Shown here piece after piece: positions 11,375-22,750 of a DNA stretch of 64,000 nt. The first letter of the stretch is position 1; every line of letters begins with the position of its first letter. The notes beneath the pieces were generated by a model, which worked only from the letters and a program-made list of their open reading frames with translations, was not told the DNA's origin and made no database searches. This DNA is from Valencia hispanica (Eukaryota > Chordata > Actinopteri > Cyprinodontiformes > Valenciidae): assembly GCA_963556495.2 (NCBI GenBank), contig OY747712.1, forward strand, positions 25,212,235 to 25,276,234. Reading direction: 5' to 3'. A program made the position numbers and the translations under genes.

Positions 11375-12420
11375 AAATTTTTTTTGTAGAGCACTTTTCA
11401 TGATAAAATCAGCACAACGTGCTTTACACGATAAAAACAAAAAAAATTAACAGATTAAAAACAAACAAACCACATTTAGAGCAAAATCAATCGTAACCAA
11501 TACAATTCTCAGAATACACATGACCGATACACACCACGCCCCCCAACCCCTCACTGCAAAAACACTGCTCAATCTGTCCCCATCTCTTTAAGTGAACATA
11601 CAATAAAAATAAGCATCTAGAAAGATGCTACTGTGAGGAAACAATGTCTTGGGAAGCAGTAACACTGGAAGCCACCCCACAGCGGAGTCACCACAGAGAC
11701 CGCCATGATCAGGTTAGGCAGGTATCCACACCACAGCCATACGGCCGCAGTGCAGAGGGGTAAACTGGCAGGGCTCCCAGCCCGAAGGATCCCCATGAAG
11801 GAAACATTGGAGTTAGTCTATATAAAATTATCCGTAAAAACACTTTAACGCAATTACTTAATTAAAAACCAAACTAAAAAGGTATGTCTTGAGCCTCTTC
11901 TTAAAAACTTCAGCAGTTTCTGCAGCCCTGAGGTTCTCCGGTAGGCTGATGCATGGACGAGGACCGTAGTGGTAGAACAAGGCTTCGCTATGCATCTTAA
12001 TTTTGACTTTTAGAACAACTAAAAGGCCAGCACAGGAAGACCTCAGCGACTGCAAGGGCTCATATTTTAAAGAAAGGTTGAATAAATAAGAAGGCCCAAG
12101 ACCATATAGACATCTGTAAACTAGAAAAGAACTCAGAGCGCTTTTCTCTGAGTCGGCTGTGTGACGCGTTGCTTAAAATCCATACAGTTTAACAGATTTA
12201 AAAACTCTTGTATGTGAATTAAAACTATCAATGTGTAGATTAAAATCACCAGTCATTAAAATGTTATATTTAGCATGCACAGTAGATACAAATTCAGAGA
12301 ATTCTTGAGTAAAACAAGGAGACTTAAGCCTAGTTTATGCATCTCGGTCAGCAAGTTTGTACCCACACGCACAAGTATTAATGGAGAAGTTTTCCTTTTA
12401 TACTTCTACATTAGTGTCAG
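11375..12420 (-). mobile_element. L2-type LINE, antisense, internally deleted
   Basis: Minus-strand LINE remnant. The frame 11,858-12,055 encodes the ORF2 end (LFYHYGPRPCISLPENLRAA, then EVFKKRLKTYLFSL). Further upstream on the minus strand, around 12,180-12,270, an AP-endonuclease fragment (ILMTGDFNLHID-like) is readable. The reverse transcriptase core between them is missing. The 3' tail, seen on plus as TTTTTTTGTAGAGCACTTTT and CGTGCTTTACACGATAAAAA, is at 11,375-11,440. Confidence 0.72.
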
Positions 12421-12639
12421 TGTTGCAAAGCAATTCCCCACCATGACAGCAGGGGTCGTAGACCTTTTTTGGCAGGTCTGTACCATTGCGGTGATATCTC
12501 TGATCGATGGAAGTTTTTTAAATTCTGCTTGTAAATGCACATCTACTCCAGGAGCAATGGCCGACAGAGAGCAAGTTTTGATTGAGCTAGAAAGCTTTTT
12601 CTAGAAGTGCAGCTCATTGAATACTCTAAAAACCCATGT

Positions 12640-12970
12640 AAACAAACAAACAAACAAACACACAAACAGGCACTGAGGGCTCGTTCCGTGGGTTTGGAAT
12701 GAAGTGGAGCACTCCTCGGCGAGTTCTACCTCCGGTCGGTGGTTTGGCGCGATGTGGATGGCTGAGGGAGTCTGACTGCTGCACCAGCTGCTGGGAGGGA
12801 TTGGGCTTTAGGCCTGCGGAGCTAGGAGAGCCAGGGCCAAAGGCCGTCAGAGGGGAAAAGTCCGGGTCCAGGGCAGAAGAACGGTTGGTTAATGGCAGGT
12901 AGGTTGGAGGAGAGCTGCTCCATGCACCGCCACCATGGCCCAGGTATTCAGCAGGACCGGAGTGGAGCTG
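12640..12970. repeat. GC-rich block of unknown origin
   Basis: A CAAA microsatellite run (12,640-12,668) is followed by about 300 bp that is much richer in G and C than the surrounding intron. It has an open frame (12,699-12,902) with no recognisable protein. The composition contrast suggests an inserted retroelement fragment. The family is not identified. Confidence 0.35.
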
Positions 12971-14139
12971 GTCGGGGCTTTTGGCTTAGCCCCTTCCCTA
13001 TTTGTTAAGATCATTAAAACTTGTATGCAGTATTTTATCAACAGGGAGATTAAGTGCTAATCTTGAGAAGTTTTATCTAAGCAAGGCCTCTGCACCTATA
13101 GAAGACCTGTCAGGCTTTTGACATTTATAATACATCATTAATTTGTACATATGAAATATGTCATTTATATTAAAATGCATTATTCAAGCCAGCAAAAGAT
13201 GGCCCTTGGATGGTTGCTGTTCATCTTCTAATGAGATTAAAAATAAGACAACACTATTACATCAGAGAAACCAGATGCCTGTTCTGATGACTGCTTAGAT
13301 CTATTCCTAATACAAGCTTACAGTGAAAACTGTACAAAGCACTACGGGGTGTCATGATAATACAGACAACAGTCAGGCCCCTCCTCCATGTTTCCTGAGG
13401 TGAAGACTACAGTCACTCTATGCTGGAATTTATCTATTTAATATCATGCCACATCTATAATCCTCCATAGAGCTCAGCATCCAATTATCCATAACAACAT
13501 CTGCATAGGCGGTGACTGGTTTTGTCCCTGCTGAAGCAGAAATCCTAATAAACAGCTATGTCTCGAGGGCAATGTGAAGATAAAAACATGTACTAATGTC
13601 CAAAATATGAAGAGTTACAAACTATTGTTACAAACTTGAATTGTTATAAACTTACAAACTATTGTTTATGGTAAAATGCAAGCACAGACTGAAAAATTAC
13701 CATCAACACAAAGTAAGAGAATTAAGATTTCAGTAAGTCTGTGACAAGCAAACCTAAACAGAAAGTTTTGTGAATTTGCTCAAACACTAAAGAAGCACAG
13801 AAGTACAACACTACATAAGATTTCCAACATATCACTCTGACAGATAATTTAGATAACGGTTTCAAAAGTCGACTATCTTTAGTCACTGCATTAGTAAGGT
13901 TGACAGTCCATTTATAAGATGCCAGAGCTAGTGACAATGACCAGAGTTTTAAAATAATGCAGAAGTCCCCCTTCCCTCACCTGTTGCTGTGAACTGCTGA
14001 TCAACTGGCTGAAAGAAGGCTTCAACACAATTCCAAGATTTTTTTTTTTTTAATATTCAGAAACCGTTTCAGTCACAAAAAATTCTGGAACTTATGGCAT
14101 AGAAGATGTTGGAGCGTCACCCATTAAAATGACTGTGTA
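12971..14139. other. phactr1 intron, nothing recognised
   Basis: No exon or repeat could be supported in this AT-rich stretch. Confidence 0.5.
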
Positions 14140-14620
14140 TCAAATGGTAAAAAAGTTTTTTTAATAGCATTTTTCTAGTCAAACCCATTACTCAAAGTGC
14201 TTTACACAGGAGCCACATTAACCCAGTAACACTGACAAATGTGTACACATCGATATAGCGCTACGCAGATAAGGCGAGGCAAGGCAGTTTTATTTGTATA
14301 GCACACTTTCAACAACAAGGTAATTCAAGGTGCTTTACATGATTAAATGGTAAAATAAAAATAGCAACAAAACACAGACAAAGCATATAAAGTGAGGACA
14401 CGAGCAGCAGCGTTCTGGATCAGCTACAGCTGTCTGGTGGACTTTTTAGGCAGATCTGTGAAGACACTACTGCAGTAATCAATCCGACTAAAGATAAACA
14501 CATGGATGAGGTTTTCGAGGGCCTGACGCAACATTAGTCCTTTAATTTTAGAAATGTTCTTCAGGTGATATAATCAATGTTATACTATTAAAAGTACAGG
14601 TACCATGTTTTTCTTTTTTT
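14140..14620 (-). mobile_element. Antisense LINE tail fragments
   Basis: Two adjacent scraps. The first, about 14,160-14,265, has ACTCAAAGTGCTTTACACAG. The second, 14,272-14,600, starts GGCAAGGCAGTTTTATTTGT, has AATTCAAGGTGCTTTACATG and continues into GCGTTCTGGATCAGCTACAG, which is antisense sequence of the common fish L2-type LINE. The same segment recurs at 46,640-47,235. Confidence 0.65.
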
Positions 14621-16262
14621 ACTCATCATCATGCGAAAATCTATTTTAGCAGCATGCTTGCTGAAAGGTAGGACATCTAGTTTTCCCCTAAAAATCAAGT
14701 ACTCTACTTCTAAAGTTTCTAATATCTGGACCTTTTTTCACCCGTTTTGTTTTGTCCCCTCTTCTCTTCTACCAATATTTTTCCATGTTAATCTTTCTGG
14801 GTTTTTTCATTTTGTTTTTCTCCTCTCTCTCTCTTATAATACAGCCTCATCTTTTGGAACTTTCCCAGAACTTAGTGAGCACTTTTAGAAACCAGGCTGT
14901 GTTGTAAGGTGACCTATATTGCGGTACATTCAAAACTAGTACGTTCTGAGAAAGTAGCCAATGCTCTGAGAAAGTATTTTCCTTGAAAGTCTCAGGACAG
15001 TACCCAGAAGGTTCCAGGTATGTTCATGGTAAGTCCTGGGAAATTGTCTTTTAAAATTTCTTGAGATTTCTAGGATTTCTTTCTATAGGTGCAAAAAGCA
15101 GCTTTGTTCCCTGCTTGTTGTTGGAGGCAAAACCCTCACATCCCGTTTATCTGGGATTATAAGAGTTTGCTTTCATGCTTCAGTCTAAAATGGATGTGAC
15201 AGGGCGCTGTTTCTCCTGAAATGAAGCACTGCAGTAGCTGAAGCGGCTGCTTGAGCTTTGGGAGCTACTTGGGAGATCGCCTATCACTGAAAACATCATG
15301 GCAACTTTACTTTGAGGCAGTGCAGTTAGACATGACAGGTTATCACTGGGTTTGAAAAAGGATTCAGTGTGAACAACAGAGGCACCAAAATTATTTGGAG
15401 ATGGCAGCATTATGCAAACAAAACAAGTGGATGACAAAAGCATGAAAAGAGCCATTTCTCTCAGCTCCACAGTGTATTAACACTACGAATAAAAAGCATC
15501 TTTTGTTGTTTGGTTCTTGATTATTGTCCTTCACCACAAAAGGGAGATGCTGTTATCACAGGGCAAGCATAAATGCGCCAATGAGGATTTAGAGAACTTC
15601 CATCATTGTTCTATCAAGCAAGCTCTCTGGTGTAATTCAGCAAAACTTCAAATAGTCAAGCATCTAAAGCTACAGAATCTTTTTGAGCAGCTCTTTTGTA
15701 CATAGCTGAATGCCCAACAATTCAGAGAAAGAGCGGTTGGCTGATGGATGGGGTATCTGTGGAGTTAAGTTATAAACTAGAGCCAAATCTTTACTGAAAA
15801 GTAGAGCGAACCGAAAAGCAAAATACGGCTCATGTTGCTGGAAAGCAATGAAGCCAAAATTAAAGCTGTTATCACAGAGAACAGGATCAAATTAGATTGA
15901 GGCTGAATCATTCAGCAAACTCACTCTGGGGAACCATAAATTTCATATCTAGAATCCGAACAGCTTGTCCTGTTCAGCCTGGAATTAGAGTAATTGCTCA
16001 GCCTCTGCAAAGGCAAGAATTTTGTGTCCAGCCTGGGAAGTACAATCTGACAAACTGCCTCCCCCAGTTCAAGCACACTGACAGAAACATTCAGGATGTG
16101 TCTGGCAATAAAAATAAATGATGCCACTGTGTCCTTTGATTGCGCTGCCCGGACATCGCCGGCTTGTAAATATCCAAGAAATTGCAGAAAGTGTAACGCT
16201 TTTCTGCATTAACTGCGATAAGAACACATCGGATTAAATGAAGAAGAAAAATAATATTTTAC
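14621..16262. other. phactr1 intron, nothing recognised
   Basis: Open frames here (for example 15,180-15,470 minus) show no family resemblance and no splice framing. No transposon ends were found. Confidence 0.5.
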
Positions 16263-16427
16263 CTGCAGATGTCTGCTTGAACTTTTCACTCTTCTTCTTT
16301 CTCCACTTCCATGGCTTGAGGAGTCTTCCAAGAGTTGCAAATTTGCTCCGGTGGCGGATGGGCGGAGTGTGTGTGCCAGAGACCAGGGACTCGGAGCGCA
16401 TGGCAGACAGCCGCTCTACTTCCTCAG
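16263..16427 (-). CDS. phactr1: phactr1 shared exon with TPP motif and basic NLS
   Basis: 165-bp internal exon on the minus strand. The acceptor is ctttacag (complement of 16,428-16,435) and the donor gtaaaat (complement of 16,256-16,262). Entry and exit are both phase 1. It encodes [20 protein letters not shown], then [20 protein letters not shown] and [15 protein letters not shown]. The KPWKWRKKK block is the strongly conserved basic segment ahead of the first RPEL repeat and acts as a nuclear localisation signal in PHACTR proteins. Either upstream first exon (19,650-19,956 or 50,858-50,969) can be joined, both giving Ala at the junction. The next exon is 1,891-1,971, across a 14.3-kb intron. 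Confidence 0.95.
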
Positions 16428-17010
16428 CTGTAAAGAAATAATTAAACAAACAAATAAATAAACAAATAAAAAACAGACTGATAAAACCCGTGTGTACACA
16501 GAACCAGGATTTGAAAGTAACAGACTATTTCAATTTTTTTAAAGATCCCAGCAGGGGGAAATATGTGCCGAGTGGCCTCCTGAAAGCTGTAGTAACTTAA
16601 TTAGACTGAACCAGGAGCATAAACAAACCTGCACGTCAGATATCATTATGCAGAACGCACACCAAATATAAACAGTTTGAGGCTGAGCCCCATTGCGAGC
16701 AATTGATGTGTCACTCCAAAAAACAAAAAAAACAACAAAAAAAAACACACACACTAAACAGACTGACAAGCAGCTCATTACAGAGAGAATTTTTCAGCTC
16801 TTCATGAAATATTCACGAAGCCCAGCCTTCTGACTTTAAAGTACCATCTGACATCAAAAGCAAAGAACGTACAGCATTTTGTCCCAACGCAAACTATTAA
16901 ACGGAGAATGTAATGTAACTGCAAAGAGCTACAAACCACAACACTAACAAGACTAAAATTATCTGGTAAGACCCAAAATGCTACCAAAAAAGTGAGGGGC
17001 GTGTTAACAT
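16428..17010. other. phactr1 intron, A-rich, nothing recognised
   Basis: Contains AAAC/AAAT-rich runs near 16,440-16,475 and 16,715-16,755. No other feature was supported. Confidence 0.5.
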
Positions 17011-17900
17011 ACACTGAACTGCAAAAGTGATTTTCACATTTAGTCACATTGCAACCTTATGATCCATGGTTTTTATTTTTTCTTACAAATAAATGTCTCA
17101 AAACTCTGATGTGCAATTAAATTTCGTAGTCCCAAGTCAACATTTTATGAACCACCTTTCGCTGTAGTTCCAGCTGCAAGTCTTTTGGAGTATGCATCTA
17201 TCAGCTGTGCACATCTACAGACGGAAATGTTTGTTCACTCTTCTTTGCAGATGAGATCAAGCTGTCAGATTGCTGTTGCCATCCAATTTGCAACTATTGC
17301 CAAAGATTTTTGATTGTATTTAGAGCTGGACTTTGATTGGGTCATTCAAGAAATCTATCTCGAGATCTAAGCCATTCTGTTTTAACTCTGGCCTAATATT
17401 TAGGCTTATGACTTGCTAGAAGGTGAATTTCCACTCTGGTCTCAAGTCTTTTGTAACTTCTATATGCTTTCTGACAGGAGGATCCCGCATTTAACTTTGT
17501 CAGCTCTGACCAGCATCCCTGTCCCTGCTGGAGAAAAGCATCCCCACAGCATAATGCTGCCACCACTAGGTTCCACTGCATGTATGATGTTTAGAGTGAA
17601 GTGTAGTAGCCTATTACTCTTTCACCACACACAAATTTGCATGCAACAAAGTTTCGTTTTTTTCTCATCTGAAGAGTATGTTCTTCCATGTTCACTGTGC
17701 CTATGATGCTCAGGGCTAACTTTAAACAGGGCTTTTTTTTTGGATTTCTTACAATTGCTTTCTGGTCACCACCTTTCCATAAAGGCCAGTTTGACCCCAA
17801 AACTAGTCATTAGTGTATGAACAGTTTCTCACACCTGAGCAGTGAACTTTGCCTATTTCATGAAACCCAGTATATGTGGTTGTAATTTGCCATTTGTTCT
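17011..17900 (-). mobile_element. Tc1-like transposon relic
   Basis: Decayed copy of a common fish Tc1 family. The left end reads CTGAACTGCAAAAGTGATTT then CACATTTAGTCACATTGCAA, a mutated terminal repeat. The antisense interior includes CATCCCCACAGCATAATGCT and CCATAAAGGCCAG, which read on the minus strand as transposase (VVAALCCGDAFLQQGQGCW in 17,393-17,581). Many stops are present and the right end is not clear. Related copies lie at 31,151-32,477 and 49,339-49,946. Confidence 0.65.
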
Positions 17901-17942
17901 GCAGGGTATTCTAAATCAGCTCAGACTTAATCAACTGTTACA

Positions 17943-18055
17943 ACAATGTTATATTCTATGTTTTTCTTTATCACCAAATCATGTAACGCACCTTGAATTA
18001 CCCTGTTGTTGAAAGTGTGCTATACAAATAAAACTGTCTTGCCTTGCCAAATAAC
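17943..18055 (+). mobile_element. L2-type LINE 3' UTR tail
   Basis: Nearly identical to the tail at 4,887-4,976 (TTATATTCTATGTTTTTCTT, CACCTTGAATTACCCTGTTG), continuing through GTGTGCTATACAAATAAAAC to the short repeat CTTGCCTTGCC. Only the last ~110 bp of the element was inserted. Confidence 0.75.
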
Positions 18056-19649
18056 TTAGTTTAATATTTTAGGGTAATCTCCTTAGCACATGGTCTTTTG
18101 GGTAAAAAAAAAAAACTAGGTGTAAACTTAAAGTGCAGAAATATTTGCATCCATCATCAGTTAGACTGCTTTGTGTGTGCTAATTTATAAAAGTAATACA
18201 TGCATAATACATAAGCAAACAACCTTTAAAAAGATTTTAATTTCTTGATAATGACGTATATTTTTAAGAACCTAACATTAGCTGATCAAAATAGTTGAAC
18301 AGAAAAGAACAGAAAGTAAAATATTTAATTGATCTTTTAAATTTCTCATGATACAGTGTTACCTTCAACTTAGTCATACACTCGTGTTCATTCATTTTAC
18401 ACTGTAAAAGAATTGGGTTGCTGAATAGGTTGATTAACTTACTCTGGATTTAGTTTGATGTATGATTTTCGGATATATTCATAACAAAACACTAATGTCC
18501 TAAAAAGGTGGAGGAATAAAATGGTAGAAGTCAAGGCTCTGTATATACCTATAAAAGATGACCTCTAGCAGGATCAGATTACATCCATGACATCCTTTAG
18601 GGTAATCCCAACATAAAAGAATAAACCCCATTCACAATATTTGCCAACACAGACATAATCACTTTACAAGGCAGCCTTTTCCCTTAGGAAAAGGGACGGC
18701 TGGATAAATAATGTGACAGTAATGCATTGCACACATTTGTCCAACAGATTGGTACTTGAATGCAATCTTGCCTGCGTTCTGGTCTATAAAACAATTCGAA
18801 GCAGAGTAACTTTAAATATCCACATGATGGTCTGCCATATTTGTCAAGAACTTCACTAAAGCCCAAATGCTGGCTTCAAAGGGACCATCGCTTTAATATG
18901 TCTAGCACTTTTGGGTGCAAGAGTAGGTTTGAAATTAGTTCAAAGTGATTAAGATTCTGTTTATTCTCCACCCAAGAGGTCTTCAAATGAACAAACTGGA
19001 GACTTTTCAAGCAGGAAACATGAGCAGACATTGAGCAGTCACTGTGACTGCTCCATTTTCTACAATCTGTTCAAAATCCTGACAGATGAGACAGGGACAA
19101 AGAAGAAATGCATGATTTATTTTTTAGTAAGAGAGGTTAAAGTGTTGAGGTGATTCCAAGATAGGTCAGCACTGACCCCAGCATTCTCTTCCACTTTCTC
19201 TATCATGCTACATCTAACTTTCTTCCCCAGTTGTAGTCCTACAATGTGTCTACTTTTAATTAAAAACACTTGTTTGCCTACCAAGATGGCTGAGTGATGA
19301 TGTAATGACTGTCAATTAGAAAATGCTTGAAGCAAACAGGCTGTAAGTGCTGCATGGCCTATATAGAGTAAAACAGGAGGGAAACCATTTCAATATTTCA
19401 AATAAGGATTAGTTCACACAGATGCCTTTATGTTTGGTGCAAATGAACTCGGTGATGAAACTGTCCTCTACTCGGGTAGTTTCCAAATCATTTTAAAGCC
19501 ATTATTAGAAATTGAGCCACTAAATAATACAATTATTCGTTTGAGAGCCCAGCACAGTGACTGATCTGCCGTCAAACGCCCTTATGGAGCCTTGAGGTAC
19601 AGCCACCCTGCACGGCGTGCTAAGGGCGAAGCCGCACAAGCCTACTCAC
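18056..19649. other. phactr1 intron, nothing recognised
   Basis: AT-rich, no repeat or exon recognised. It lies between the shared exon and the alternative first exon. Confidence 0.5.
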
Positions 19650-19956
19650 CGTCCTGCGTGTTGTTTCCACGGCTGCAGTTGCTGCAAATGTGCTTGATTT
19701 CCTTCCCGATCTGACAGTGGATGGTGAAAGGCATGTTGTTGTTGTGGTGGTGGTGGTGGTGGTGCTGCTGGTGGTTCGGATTCTGGCCGCGGTCCTTCTT
19801 GTTACTCAGAGACATTATTTTGACAAGGCTGAACGCCTTTTTCTTAGGTTTCTCCACCGCCACGGGCGTGTTTTCTCGGCACCCCGTGGAAAGCCAGGCG
19901 CCGTGCATGATGGTGAGCGCGGGATCCACCGCCGGGTAATTTGCCGTCTTGAACAT
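19650..19956 (-). CDS. phactr1: phactr1 alternative first coding exon (distinct N-terminus)
   Basis: The minus-strand open frame starts with ATG at 19,954-19,956 and runs to a consensus donor gtgagtagg (complement of 19,641-19,649), coding 102 residues plus one base. The trailing G joins the CT of the shared exon 16,263-16,427 to give Ala, exactly the phase used by the distal first exon. The peptide begins MFKTANYPAVDPALTIMHG, has a Lys-rich VEKPKKKAFSLVKIM segment, a HQQHHHHHHHNNN tract, and a Cys-rich tail with HCQIGKEIKHICSNCS. I infer an alternative promoter and isoform. An upstream in-frame Met at 20,008-20,010 exists, but the MFK start is the more natural one because the open frame before it lies in promoter-like sequence. 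No domain is recognised. It could instead belong to an unannotated gene. Confidence 0.62.
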
Positions 19957-20340
19957 ACGGACGCGGAGAAAAAATGATCGGAAAGATGTTACTACGGTGC
20001 GGGGTTTCAATTTAAAGGGCCATCTTTTGAGTCCTACTCGACATACTCCGTGGAGCCCGAAGCGATTGTTCCTTTGTAATTCCCCACCTTTTTTTACCTG
20101 AGACCCGCAATGTGCTCTGGAGTAGATTCAGGTTGCAGAAAGTCGCAAGGTGCTGGCAGATCCAAGAGAGTGAGTAGTGAATGGCAGTGACTGTCTCTCC
20201 CTCCTTGTGCTGTGGACTGCAGTCGGTTGTGGCTAATCCACGATTAATGGAGCTGAGCACTGGCTGCAGCTGATTGGCTGCGCAGTGCGCTCCTTCAATA
20301 ACCCTGTGTGAACGGAGCAAAAGTTGCTTGTTCTCCATCT
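19957..20340 (-). promoter_or_regulatory. Putative alternative phactr1 promoter and 5' UTR
   Basis: CpG-containing sequence upstream of the alternative exon, clearly less AT-rich than the flanking intron. A CCAAT box is present on the minus strand (complement of 20,273-20,277), next to a CAGCTG-type E-box. The transcription start is not determinable. Confidence 0.4.
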
Positions 20341-21550
20341 ACTGTACAGGACGCCAAGCTGCACTATCCCACATTATGTGCATATTTACTATTCCATTAA
20401 ATCACTCCACTAGATAAAGGATGAGATGGGGCCAGTAAAAGGCTGTTTTCTGAGAACCGACTGAATCAGTTACAACAAATTACAGCAATCACCACATGAA
20501 CAAAACAGAATTCTTACACTCACTGATTAACATAAAGCAGCACAAAATCTATATAAAAACAGAAAAAAGAGAGGATGGAACCAACATCGCTCTGGAGAAT
20601 TTATTTTCTAGGGAAATTATTCCAAAAATATCTGCATAGAAAATACAACAATTTATACAGTTTATTATTTGTATGCACTGTAAAAGCTTTCTTTTCCGCT
20701 TTACAGCCTGTGTTGTTTTTAAACTAAATTTATTTTCATTTGCTGCTGCATTGTTGCATTTCCCCTTCACAATAAACAAATAGTCCAAAGCATTGTAATA
20801 GTTCAAAGGTCAATGCATTCTGATAAATTATAGAGATAAATATTCACAAATGTGCTAAAATCTTATGAATTTTTTTTAATTCAAATGATTATTTTCTTAA
20901 GGTTTTATATTAAACCCTGTTTGACTGGTTCTAATTTCTCTTTATAAAAACAAAACAACCATTATTGCCTTCTGGTATACATATTTTTAATTTCAGTTAC
21001 ATAACCACATTTCCTTAAAGCTGACCATGAAAATCCACCTTGAGGATGGCAAACACCCATAAATGCAAATTGTTGGATATGTGGTATAAAAACTGCCCAG
21101 GCTGTTGTTTTAATCAAAATCACAAAAGAACTAAATAGTAAAGATGTAAAAATGATTGGCTGCATTTGCTCTTAGCAATAGATAAATAGCCAAAAGCAGT
21201 GTCACAACACTGACTTATTTCTACTGACGAGTTTTGGTGTATAGCTACTTAATCACAGCATATTGTTGATATAATGCAGAAATATGTAAACAGAATGCAT
21301 ATTCTTTATGTCATCACTAGGTAATTGTGAAAATCTTCAATAAATACTTGTGGAGAAAGAGTCAATGAGAGCTGTCAAGTACTTCAAGAATAAAGGTGAT
21401 GAGATTATTATTTTATTTGAAATCTTTACAATTTACTCACCTGTCCGTGTTTTACATCTGCTGCAGTATTACAATGATCTGAGTACCTAAAACTTTATAT
21501 GCATAGGCATGCCAAAGGTAACATATATCAATGGGACAATTAAAGGATCA
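20341..21550. other. phactr1 intron, nothing recognised
   Basis: AT-rich intronic sequence with no supported feature. Confidence 0.5.
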
Positions 21551-21849
21551 CAATCTGTCACGTGGTGTGTGGAGAATGGACCCAAACGCACTCGCTGAAG
21601 GAAGGTTTCAGGATGTTTATTACAGTGAGGAGGTGGTGAAGATGGTAGGAACGGAAACACTGGACATCGGGCAGGGAAGGAAGACAGTAGGAAGACGACA
21701 CACCATGGGGATTGACAATTACTAATGATCCGGCCGGGAGTGAAAGGAAGTGAGGGGTCTTAAAGGCAGGAGGTGAGTGGGATCAGGTGTGGTTGATGAG
21801 ACAGACAGGTGAAGACAATGAGGCAGGAATAGGGCAGCGTGACACAATC
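21551..21849 (-). mobile_element. Solo LTR with 5-bp TSD
   Basis: The element 21,556-21,844 (289 bp) begins TGTCACG and ends CGTGACA, so it has TG...CA ends. It is bracketed by CAATC at 21,551-21,555 and 21,845-21,849. On the minus strand it shows a TTTAAGACC promoter-like element and, about 150 bp on, an AATAAA polyadenylation signal in CTGTAATAAACATCC. This is the layout of a short Gypsy-type LTR in antisense to the plus strand. There is no internal region, so it is a solo LTR left by recombination. Confidence 0.7.
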
Positions 21850-22437
21850 AAAGAAAAGAAACAAGGGGGCAAACATTTCTAAGAGCAAATGTATATTCTT
21901 AAAATAACAAATCCCTCCCTAAAGAGACTTTGAATAATATCTTTCTTCACAAATTTCAAATACCCACCATTTGATCTTAAAAGCTTTTTGTGTAAATTCC
22001 TGTGAAACTGCTAATATTAACGGTCCATTAATGACCCACAAATAATGCAGAAGATAGGGGATCCCAGGGCAAATCCAAGCACATTTCCTATAGAGCAGTG
22101 ACTGATTGTGGACTGTGGGGTGGGATGGGATTGTTGGGAGTGGGGGTGTCTTTGATGTTACAACAATGAGCCCCAGCTTATTCGTGGCGTCAAAGTTCTT
22201 TCTGAAATGAGGTGGAGGCACACAGATCTACTCCCTTCACATTGCAATGCAGTGCTTGCCTTGCCTTTGGTTGCCTACTTTATGATGCAATGGCACTAGG
22301 CTGTGCTTTTAAATTCAGAAATTTGTGAAAAAGGAGTTCATTTTAAGCCAAAGCTCATTTGTTAACTGTTTGAAAAGGTTAAGAAATTTTTTTAATGTGT
22401 TTTTTTTTACATTTTTCAACTAGAATTCTTAGTTGAC
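21850..22437. other. phactr1 intron, nothing recognised
   Basis: A G-rich run GTGGGGTGGGATGGGATTGT lies near 22,117-22,140. Nothing else was supported. Confidence 0.45.
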
Positions 22438-22750
22438 TATCCAGCCATTTGTATATACCACTTGTCCAGCAAAGTCACGGGTGTGTCTGTTACAGGGCAA
22501 CACTGAGACACACAGGACAAACAACCAGGTTTGTACACACTCAGAACTAAGGACAACTTAGAGTATTCAGTCAACCTAAAAGTCATGTTTTTTGGACTCT
22601 GGGAGGAAGCCAGAGTACCTGGAGCAAACCTACACATGTACAGGGAGAACATGCAAACTCAATGGCTACATGCAAAGCACAGGCCAAGATTTAGACCCAG
22701 GAACCTCTTGCTGCAAGGAAACAGTGATACCAACTTCCCCCCGTGCAGCC
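22438..22750. repeat. Common teleost interspersed repeat fragment
   Basis: Contains the phrase series of a very abundant fish repeat: a GTCACGGGTGTG/ACACTGAGACACACAGGACA start, TTTGGACTCTGGGAGGAAGC, then ACAGGGAGAACATGCAAACT. This resembles the 3' portion of LINE/SINE families found throughout teleosts. The exact family is not assigned. Confidence 0.6.

Noticed and set aside
15180..15470. Possible extra upstream phactr1 exon
   Set aside because: No resemblance to PHACTR N-termini, and no donor found in the required phase.
19690..19977. Plus-strand frames with poly-Val or poly-Trp
   Set aside because: Complement of the His-tract of the alternative phactr1 exon, with no independent support.
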